Of a stretch of DNA of 36,883 nucleotides, positions 1 to 6,032 are shown piece after piece. How positions within the stretch are numbered: the stretch's first letter is position 1; each line of letters begins with the position of its first letter. The position numbers and the translations under genes were made by a program. Origin of the DNA: an uncultured Opitutaceae bacterium (GTDB taxonomy: Bacteria; Verrucomicrobiota; Verrucomicrobiia; Opitutales; Opitutaceae); contig CALFNN010000033.1 of the NCBI GenBank assembly GCA_937902925.1, positions 1-36,883 on the forward strand, read 5' to 3'. The notes below the pieces were generated by a model, which worked only from the letters and a program-made list of their open reading frames with translations, was not told the DNA's origin and did no database searches.

Positions 1-104
1 CCGCGCGCGGTTTTCTTTGGCGCGGTGCGCGCCGCGCCACCGCGGGCGGACGTCACCCGCTCGGCCGCCACCCGTGGCTGTCACCGGGCAGCGGAGCATG
101 GCCT
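1..104. other. Left-edge intergenic region, no gene seen
   Basis: No convincing coding frame is present. The window opens with a G+C-only palindromic decamer followed by a T-rich run (positions 11-18), which could be the 3' half of an intrinsic terminator for a gene lying to the left; the other half would be outside the window. A second hairpin is possible at 19-38 (7-bp arms 19-25 and 32-38, 6-nt loop), but no T-run follows it. Nothing else is recognisable before the PadR1 operator region. Confidence 0.4.
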
Positions 105-162
105 CTCCTAGATGTCCTACAGGAAAAGGCTTGACGGCCTCCTTTCCTAGAACATCTAGGAG
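105..162 (+). promoter_or_regulatory. Operator-like inverted repeat and likely promoter of PadR1
   Basis: The arms CTCCTAGATGT (105-115) and ACATCTAGGAG (152-162) are perfect reverse complements. They extend to 15 nt (105-119 and 148-162) with one mismatch. A TTGACG hexamer that could be a -35 box lies between them at 131-136; no good -10 is evident. The half-sites contain ATGT and ACAT, the core seen in several characterised PadR operators. The right arm contains the AGGAG that would serve as ribosome binding site for the ATG at 168. A bound regulator could therefore block the promoter, and an RNA hairpin could hide the ribosome binding site. Autoregulation by PadR1 is an inference from position and family habit. 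Confidence 0.65.
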
Positions 163-167
163 AGCCC

Positions 168-500
168 ATGGCCAAGGAACCACCCGATCTCCTGCAGGGC
201 ACGCTCGACCTGCTCATCCTCAAATCGCTCCAGCACGAGCCGATGCACGGCTTCGGCATTTCGGTCCGCATCCGCCAGATGTCGGACGAGGTGCTGCAGG
301 TGGAGCAGGGCTCGCTCTATCCCGCGCTCTACCGCCTGGAGGACCAGGGCTGGATCAAGGCGGAGTGGGGTGTCTCGGACAACAACCGGAAGGCGAAGTT
401 TTACTCGCTCACCGCCGCCGGCCGCAGGCAGCTCGACGCCGAGACCGCCAACTGGAACCAGGTCTCCGCCGCGATCAACCTCGTGCTGAAGGGCGCGTGA
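168..500 (+). CDS. PadR-family transcriptional regulator (PadR1, ADOP-associated type)
   Basis: A 110-residue winged-helix DNA-binding protein, the usual length for the short PadR subfamily found next to ADOP permeases. The N-terminus contains DLLQGTLDLLILKSL, the first helix and helix-turn-helix start, then MHGFGI. The wing region carries GSLYPALYRLEDQGWI, the most conserved PadR stretch, followed by NRKAKFYSLTAAGRRQL. PadR proteins dimerise through a C-terminal helix and repress nearby transporter genes until a ligand or partner releases them. The ATG at 168 is preceded by AGGAG at 159-163 and gives the family's normal start. The P1 permease begins 51 nt after the stop. It is closely similar to PadR2 at 12618-12956, but the two upstream palindromes differ, so the regulators probably recognise different sites. 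The signal sensed is unknown. Confidence 0.93.
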   Translation: MAKEPPDLLQGTLDLLILKSLQHEPMHGFGISVRIRQMSDEVLQVEQGSLYPALYRLEDQGWIKAEWGVSDNNRKAKFYSLTAAGRRQLDAETANWNQVSAAINLVLKGA

Positions 501-551
501 GCGGTGCGCTGGTGTGACGTGTGGCATGTGACGAGTGACGAGCGCTGAACC
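501..551 (+). repeat. Short intergenic repeat between PadR1 and P1
   Basis: The gap contains an 18-mer, GACGTGTGGCATGTGACG, at 516-533. It recurs with a single-base deletion at 3159-3175, in the gap between P1 and P2. A tandem TGACGAG follows at 530-542. This looks like a degraded copy of a dispersed intergenic element. No strong ribosome binding site for P1 is visible. Confidence 0.45.
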
Positions 552-3155
552 ATGAGTCTGCTCCGAAAATTTTGCGCGCTGTTTCGCCGGGAAAGACTCG
601 ACGCCGAGATGAGCGAGGAGATGCGCGCGCATCTCGAACTGCAGGCGGCGGAAAACGAGAAGCGCGGGATGTCGGCCGACGACGCGCGCTACGCCGCACG
701 GCGGGAGTTTGGCGGCGTGGAGCAGATCAAGGAGCGCGCCCGCGATGAGCGCGGCTGGGTTTGGCTGGAGCAGACGATGCAGGATCTTCGCTACGCGGCG
801 GGCGCGTTGCGGCGGAATCCGGTCTTTTCGCTCACGGCGGTGCTTACGCTCGTGCTGGGGCTGGGCTCGACGACGACGATCTTCACGCTCGTCGACGCGA
901 TCCTCTGGCGGCCGCTGCCCTGGGCGGAGCCGCAGCGGTTGGTGGCGGGTGAGCAGTTGCTGACCGGGCAGACCTTGCGTGCCTGGGCGGAGGCGCAGCA
1001 GGTGGTGGAGCACATCGAGACCCACATGCAGGGGACCCTGACTTTGAGCGGCGAGGGCGAGGCGATGATTGTTTTGAAGGAAGCGGTGTCGCCCGGGATG
1101 TTCGATCTGCTCGGCCGCCGGCCGGCGCTGGGGCGCGGCTTCGAGGTGGCCGACGCGGAGGAGGGAAATCAATTTGTCGTGATGCTGAGCGATGCCTTTT
1201 GGCGGCAGCGCTTCGGCGGCGACCCGGCGGTGGTGGGGCGAAAACTCACGCTCGACGAGCATGCCTACACGGTGATTGGCGTGATGCCGCGGGGCTTTGG
1301 CCATGTGCCGAGCGCGATGGTCTGGATTCCGCTGCTGCGCCCAACCACCGAGACGGCGATGCAGCAGAGCGTCCAAATCAACGCGCGGCTGCGAACCGGG
1401 GTGGACCTCGCGGCGGCGCAGGCGGCGGTGACAGCGCTGAACGCCCGACTCGACCAGAGCTATCCACTGCCGCGCAAGTGGAGCATGCGACTGAGGACGA
1501 TGGATGAACCGTTGGTGGTCCCCGGCGGGCGTCAGATGCTGCTGCTGACCTTCGGTGCGGTCACGTTCGTCCTGCTGATCGCGTGCGCCAACGTCGCCAA
1601 CCTGCTGCTCGTGCGGGCGACGGCGCGGCAGCGGGAGTTCGCCGTGCGGAGCGCGCTCGGCGCAGGCAGCGGGCGATTAATCCGTCAGGTGCTCACGGAA
1701 AGTCTCGTGCTGGTCGTGCTGGGTGCGGCCGGTGGTTTGTTGGTGGCGCAGTGGGCGGTGCAGGCGATCTGGCGGCTCGCGCCGCGCGAATTTACCTTTC
1801 TCACGATCAACGAAGTGCGCGTCGACTGGCGCGTGGGGGTCTTCACGCTCGTGCTGGTCGGGCTCGCGGCGGTCGTGTGCGGACTGATCCCGGCGTTACG
1901 CGCGTCGCGCTTCGACGCGAACCAATCGCTCAACGCTTCGACGCGCACCGCCACGGGCTCGCGGCGGCAACGCCGGTGGCAGCAAGGTTTGGTCGTGGCG
2001 CAGACGGCGCTGGCGTTTGTGCTGCTGGTGGGTGCGGGGTTGTTGTTGCGCGGGTTTGTGCGGTTCAGCGCGGTTTCGCCCGGCTTCGAAATCCGCCATC
2101 TGGCCGCGCTCACGCTCAACCTGCCGGAGAAACGCTATCCTTCCGCGGCCCAGCGGCGGGAATTCTACGAACGACTGCGCGAGCGCGTGGCGGCGCTGCC
2201 CGGTGTGACCGCGACGACGCTCGCGAGCGCCTTGCCCCCGCCGCGGAGCAGTTCCACGCCTGGCGCCGAAGTCGAACTTGAGGGGCGGGCGCCGCAAGCG
2301 CTGGGCGCATCGGAGAATCCTTCGACCAGCTTTGTCGCGGATGACTATTTTCGAGTCATGCGGATTCCTCTCGTGCGCGGCCGCACCTTCGGGTTGCAGG
2401 ATGCGCCGGGAGGCCCTCCGGCGATCATCGTCAGCGACCGGATGGCCCGCCGCTTCTGGCCGGACGCGGATCCGATCGGTCAGCGCGTGCGTTTCGACGC
2501 ACACCAGGCGTGGATGACGGTCGTCGGCGTCGCGGGCAGCGTGAAGGCGGTGAGTTTGAACAACGAGAACAGCAGCCTCGAATACTACCGGTCGATGCGG
2601 CAGGAGGGCTATGGCGCCGGGGCAAACGTGGTGGTGCGCACGGCGGCCGATCCGGAGCGACTGGGGCCGGCGATCCGCCGCGAGGTGGCCGCGCTCGATC
2701 CGAAGCTGGCGGTCGGAAATTATTTCACGATCGAGTCGGCGATGGCGCGGCCGTTTGCGATCCCCCAGTTCTGCCTCAGGCTGATGCTGGGCTTCGCGGG
2801 TGTGGCGCTCGTGCTGGCGGCGGTCGGACTCTACGGCGTGATGTCCTACACCGTGGCGCAGCGCACGCCGGAGATCGGCGTGCGCATCGCCCTGGGTGGC
2901 GGGGCCGGTGACATCGTAGCGCTGGTGGCGCGGCGCGGTCTGGCGCTGACGGGGATCGGGCTGGCGATCGGAATCGCGGCCGGGCTCGGGCTCACGCGGT
3001 TTTTGCAGACGATGCTGTTCGAAATCTCCCCGCTCGATCCGGCGACGTTTGGCGGCGTCGCGGCGATCCTCGGTGTCGTCGGGGTGCTGGCCTGCTGGCT
3101 CCCGGCGCGTCGCGCCGCGAAGGTGGATCCGATGATCGCGCTGCGCGCGGAGTGA
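552..3155 (+). CDS. ADOP-family duplicated ABC permease P1 (MacB/FtsX type)
   Basis: An 867-residue inner-membrane permease. Residues 1-70 form the charged ADOP prefix (RLDAEMSEEMRAHLELQAAE, then FGGVEQIKERARDER). The first membrane helix spans about 91-112. A MacB-like periplasmic domain follows to about 325. The first FtsX module starts near 328 with LLIACANVANLLLVRA, then REFAVRSALGAG. A second periplasmic domain and a second FtsX module follow (AAVGLYGVMSYTVAQRTPEI near the C-terminus), ending in LPARRAAKVDPMIALRAE. MacB-type permeases transmit force across the membrane (mechanotransmission) to efflux or secretion partners using a separate or fused ATPase. No ATPase is seen here, hence 'orphan'. 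Substrate unknown. The ATG at 552 gives the standard prefix. Expected to be cotranscribed with PadR1. Confidence 0.92.
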   Translation: MSLLRKFCALFRRERLDAEMSEEMRAHLELQAAENEKRGMSADDARYAARREFGGVEQIKERARDERGWVWLEQTMQDLRYAAGALRRNPVFSLTAVLTLVLGLGSTTTIFTLVDAILWRPLPWAEPQRLVAGEQLLTGQTLRAWAEAQQVVEHIETHMQGTLTLSGEGEAMIVLKEAVSPGMFDLLGRRPALGRGFEVADAEEGNQFVVMLSDAFWRQRFGGDPAVVGRKLTLDEHAYTVIGVMPRGFGHVPSAMVWIPLLRPTTETAMQQSVQINARLRTGVDLAAAQAAVTALNARLDQSYPLPRKWSMRLRTMDEPLVVPGGRQMLLLTFGAVTFVLLIACANVANLLLVRATARQREFAVRSALGAGSGRLIRQVLTESLVLVVLGAAGGLLVAQWAVQAIWRLAPREFTFLTINEVRVDWRVGVFTLVLVGLAAVVCGLIPALRASRFDANQSLNASTRTATGSRRQRRWQQGLVVAQTALAFVLLVGAGLLLRGFVRFSAVSPGFEIRHLAALTLNLPEKRYPSAAQRREFYERLRERVAALPGVTATTLASALPPPRSSSTPGAEVELEGRAPQALGASENPSTSFVADDYFRVMRIPLVRGRTFGLQDAPGGPPAIIVSDRMARRFWPDADPIGQRVRFDAHQAWMTVVGVAGSVKAVSLNNENSSLEYYRSMRQEGYGAGANVVVRTAADPERLGPAIRREVAALDPKLAVGNYFTIESAMARPFAIPQFCLRLMLGFAGVALVLAAVGLYGVMSYTVAQRTPEIGVRIALGGGAGDIVALVARRGLALTGIGLAIGIAAGLGLTRFLQTMLFEISPLDPATFGGVAAILGVVGVLACWLPARRAAKVDPMIALRAE

Positions 3156-3187
3156 TCAGACGTGTGCATGTGACGGTCGACAAGAAA
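3156..3187 (+). repeat. Short intergenic repeat between P1 and P2
   Basis: Positions 3159-3175 carry GACGTGTGCATGTGACG, the same motif as at 516-533 minus one G. It occupies most of the 32-nt gap. The matching motif ahead of two consecutive ADOP genes suggests that the gene was duplicated together with its upstream spacer. Confidence 0.4.
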
Positions 3188-5920
3188 ATGAAACTCTTCC
3201 GAAAATTCCGCGCCTTCTTCCGCAAGGAAAAACTCGACGCCGAGATGAGCGAGGAGATGCGCGCGCATCTCGAGTTGCAGGCGACGGAGAATCAAAAGCG
3301 CGGCATGTCGGCGGACGAGGCGCGCTACGCTGCGCAGCGGGCGTTTGGCGGCGTGGAGCAGATCAAGGAGCGCGCGCGCGACGAACGTCGCCGGGGCTGG
3401 CTCTGGCTCGACCAGTTGACGCAGGATCTGCATTACGCGTGGCGGCAGTTTCAGCAGGCGCCTGGCTTCGTCGCCGTCGCGATGCTGAGTCTTTCACTGG
3501 GGATCGGCGCTACGACGGCGCTGTTCAGTGTGGTCAACGAGGCCCTGTTCAAGCCGCTGCCCGTCCCGCATGCGCGTGAGCTCGTGCGTTTCACGTGGGC
3601 AGGCAACCTGGGTCAGATCGACAGTTCGTTTTCGGACGTGGTGGGCGACGGACCCTCCCATTGGACGGGTGCGAGTTTCTCTTTCTTCACCGCGCAACGC
3701 TTTCAGGAGCAGGATCGTCTATTGCAGTCGCTCTTCGTGTTCACCTCGATCGGCGGGCATACGATCGTCGCTGACGGACAGGCGGAGGAGGCAGGCACGG
3801 GCGACTACGTTTCGGCTGGCTACTTCGAAGGGCTGGGCGTGCGGGTCTCGCTCGGCCGCGCGCTGGGCGTGGCGGACGATCGCGCGGACGCCCCGCTGGC
3901 CGTTGTGCTTTCGGATGCCTACTGGCGGCGGCGTTTTGGCGGCGATCCGGCGGTGATCGGGAAGACGATTCTCGTGAACTTGAACCCGGCAACAATCGTC
4001 GGCGTGGCGCCCGCGGAGTTTCGGGGCGTCGGAGCTTTCGGACGGAAGGCGGCCCTATTCCTGCCGCTGGCGAGCGTCGAACGCATCAATCCCGGAGCAT
4101 TCGACCTGACTGCTCGCCCCGGCTTCCGCTGGGTGTTTGGCGTCATGGGCCGCCTGCGGCCCGGAGTCAGCGCGACCAAGGTAGAGGCGGAATTCGCGGC
4201 GACTTTTCAGCGGAGCATCGTCGACAACGCCCGACTTTCCGGCGCGCAGCATGTTTGGGCGGAGGGTCTGCCCCCGGATTTTCCGCGGCTGAAATTGAGG
4301 CCGGGCAGCAACGGCGGCGAGTTCGTCGTGCTTCGCGCGGGAGGCGAGCTGGCGGTGTTGGCGGCGCTGGCGGGCACGATGCTGCTTATCGCATGCACCA
4401 ATGTCGCGAACCTCCTGCTCGCGCGGGGCGCGGCCCGCCGCCGCGAAATTGCCGTGCGCCTTGCACTCGGGGCCGGGCGCGCGCGACTCTTGCGGCAATT
4501 GCTGACCGAGGCTCTGCTGCTGGCGGGCGGTGGCGGAGCGCTCGGGGGGCTTTTCGCGTGGTGGGGCGGCGACGCGCTCGCGGCGATGTCCCGCTTCAGC
4601 TCGGTGGGGCACATCGAGCCGGATTGGCGCGTTTTCGGATTTGCGGTCGTGGCGTCGACCCTCACCGGCGTCCTGTTTGGGCTGGTGCCCGCGCAGCGGG
4701 CGACGCGGATCGACCTTAATGTCGAGTTCCAGGGAGGGCCGCGGACGACGGGCAGCCGTTCCGCGCTGCGGCTGGGCAAGACCTTGATGATGGTGCAGGT
4801 GGCGCTTTCGTTTGTCGTCCTCGTCGGCGCCGGACTCTTTGCCGCCACGCTGCGCAATCTGCGCGCCGTCGATGTCGGGTTTCCGCGCGAGCGCTTGTGG
4901 GTGTTTGAACTTGCCGCCAATTCCGCCGGGTATCGGGGCGAGCGTGCCGCGGCGCTGTTCGAACGGGTGGCAGCCGGCCTTCATGAGTTGCCGGGCACGC
5001 AGACGGTCGCGGTTTCCACTTTTCCGCTCGTCGCCGGGCAGGGCACCATCAACGGCGGAAGGATCGATGGCACCCCGGCGGGAAGCAGCGTCTCCGTTGC
5101 CGTGAACGAAGTCGGCGGCGATTTCTTCGCCACTTTCGATCTGCCCACGGTCGAGGGACGGACGTTTACGGCGCGGGACGATTCGAGCGCGCCGAAGGTC
5201 GCCGTCGTCAATCGCGCGCTCGTGGAAACGATTTTCGGCCACGAAAGCCCGCTCGGCCGCCGGATCCGCTTTGCGAACACGGTGGCGACGGTCGTGGGCG
5301 TGGTGCGTGACGTGAAATACGACAAGGTGCGCGAGGCAGTGCCGGCGACCATCTATTTGTCGTTGGGGCAAGGCACCGGCGGACGCGCATCGTTCGCGGT
5401 GCGGTCGGCCGCGGCACCGGCGGTGCTCGCCTCCGGCATTCGTCGCGTGGTGCACGGAATCGAGCCGAACCTGCCCGTGCTGGATCTGCGCACCCAGGAC
5501 GAGCAGATCGAGCGTCTCTTTGGAACCGAGCGGATGTTCTCCCGGCTTTCGATCCTTGTTGGCGGCGTCGCACTCTTGCTCGTCTCGGTCGGGCTCTACG
5601 GACTGATGGCCTACGCCGTGGCCCGGCGCACCGGCGAAATCGGTGTGCGCATGGCGCTGGGAGCATTGCCCGGCCGCGTGTTCGCGATGATCGTGCGCGA
5701 GTCGCTCGCGTTCGTCGCAGCCGGTCTCGTCGTCGGAGTTGCGACGGCATGGGCCGCGACGCGCCTGATCGCCAGCCTGCTCTTCGGCCTGACGCCGACC
5801 GATCCCCTGACTTACTGCGGCGTGGCGCTGCTCCTCGGGTTCGTCGCATTGCTGGCAATCTGGCTGCCCGCGCGCCGCGCGGCGAAGGTCGATCCGATGG
5901 TGGCGCTGCGGGCGGAGTGA
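3188..5920 (+). CDS. ADOP-family duplicated ABC permease P2
   Basis: A 910-residue permease. The reading frame stays open upstream to 3152, overlapping P1, but the ATG at 3188 gives MKLFRKFRAFFRKEKLDAEM, matching the prefix start of its paralogues, so it was chosen. The prefix is type A (HLELQATENQKRGMSADEAR; FGGVEQIKERARDER). First membrane helix about 92-115. The first FtsX module is near 388-450 (LLIACTNVANLLLARGAARR), and the C-terminal module ends LPARRAAKVDPMVALRAE. At the DNA level, 3266-3367 is almost identical to 6111-6212 in P3, after which the two genes diverge sharply. Second in the PadR1 block. No clear ribosome binding site. Confidence 0.91.
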   Translation: MKLFRKFRAFFRKEKLDAEMSEEMRAHLELQATENQKRGMSADEARYAAQRAFGGVEQIKERARDERRRGWLWLDQLTQDLHYAWRQFQQAPGFVAVAMLSLSLGIGATTALFSVVNEALFKPLPVPHARELVRFTWAGNLGQIDSSFSDVVGDGPSHWTGASFSFFTAQRFQEQDRLLQSLFVFTSIGGHTIVADGQAEEAGTGDYVSAGYFEGLGVRVSLGRALGVADDRADAPLAVVLSDAYWRRRFGGDPAVIGKTILVNLNPATIVGVAPAEFRGVGAFGRKAALFLPLASVERINPGAFDLTARPGFRWVFGVMGRLRPGVSATKVEAEFAATFQRSIVDNARLSGAQHVWAEGLPPDFPRLKLRPGSNGGEFVVLRAGGELAVLAALAGTMLLIACTNVANLLLARGAARRREIAVRLALGAGRARLLRQLLTEALLLAGGGGALGGLFAWWGGDALAAMSRFSSVGHIEPDWRVFGFAVVASTLTGVLFGLVPAQRATRIDLNVEFQGGPRTTGSRSALRLGKTLMMVQVALSFVVLVGAGLFAATLRNLRAVDVGFPRERLWVFELAANSAGYRGERAAALFERVAAGLHELPGTQTVAVSTFPLVAGQGTINGGRIDGTPAGSSVSVAVNEVGGDFFATFDLPTVEGRTFTARDDSSAPKVAVVNRALVETIFGHESPLGRRIRFANTVATVVGVVRDVKYDKVREAVPATIYLSLGQGTGGRASFAVRSAAAPAVLASGIRRVVHGIEPNLPVLDLRTQDEQIERLFGTERMFSRLSILVGGVALLLVSVGLYGLMAYAVARRTGEIGVRMALGALPGRVFAMIVRESLAFVAAGLVVGVATAWAATRLIASLLFGLTPTDPLTYCGVALLLGFVALLAIWLPARRAAKVDPMVALRAE

Positions 5921-5928
5921 ATCCCATG

Positions 5929-6028
5929 AATCGTTCTCTTTCTCTTAATCGTTCTCGTAGTCGGTCTGAAATTCGCTGCACCAATTCCGAACGAGAGAAC
6001 GAGAACGATTAAGAGAACGAGAACGATT
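5929..6028. repeat. 100-bp intergenic palindromic element, copy 1
   Basis: Arms at 5929-5958 and 5999-6028 are reverse complements over 30 nt with one mismatch, separated by a 40-nt loop. Each arm contains the unit ATCGTTCTC twice (or its complement), so the arms are also internally repetitive. A homologous element with partly conserved loop sequence occurs at 15831-15928. The right arm ends 4 nt before the P3 ATG. An RNA hairpin of this size could stabilise the upstream P2 message and limit translation of P3. No protein is encoded, and the short spacing rules out an insertion sequence here. Confidence 0.85.
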
Positions 6029-6032
6029 GGCT

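Noticed and set aside
19-38. Hairpin near the left edge as an intrinsic terminator
   Set aside because: It has a good stem but no downstream T-run; the T-run at 11-18 precedes it and would belong to a different, truncated structure.
5929-6028. CRISPR-like interpretation of the TCGTTCTC repeats
   Set aside because: The units are inverted arms around a single loop, with no regularly spaced direct repeats and spacers, and no cas genes are present.
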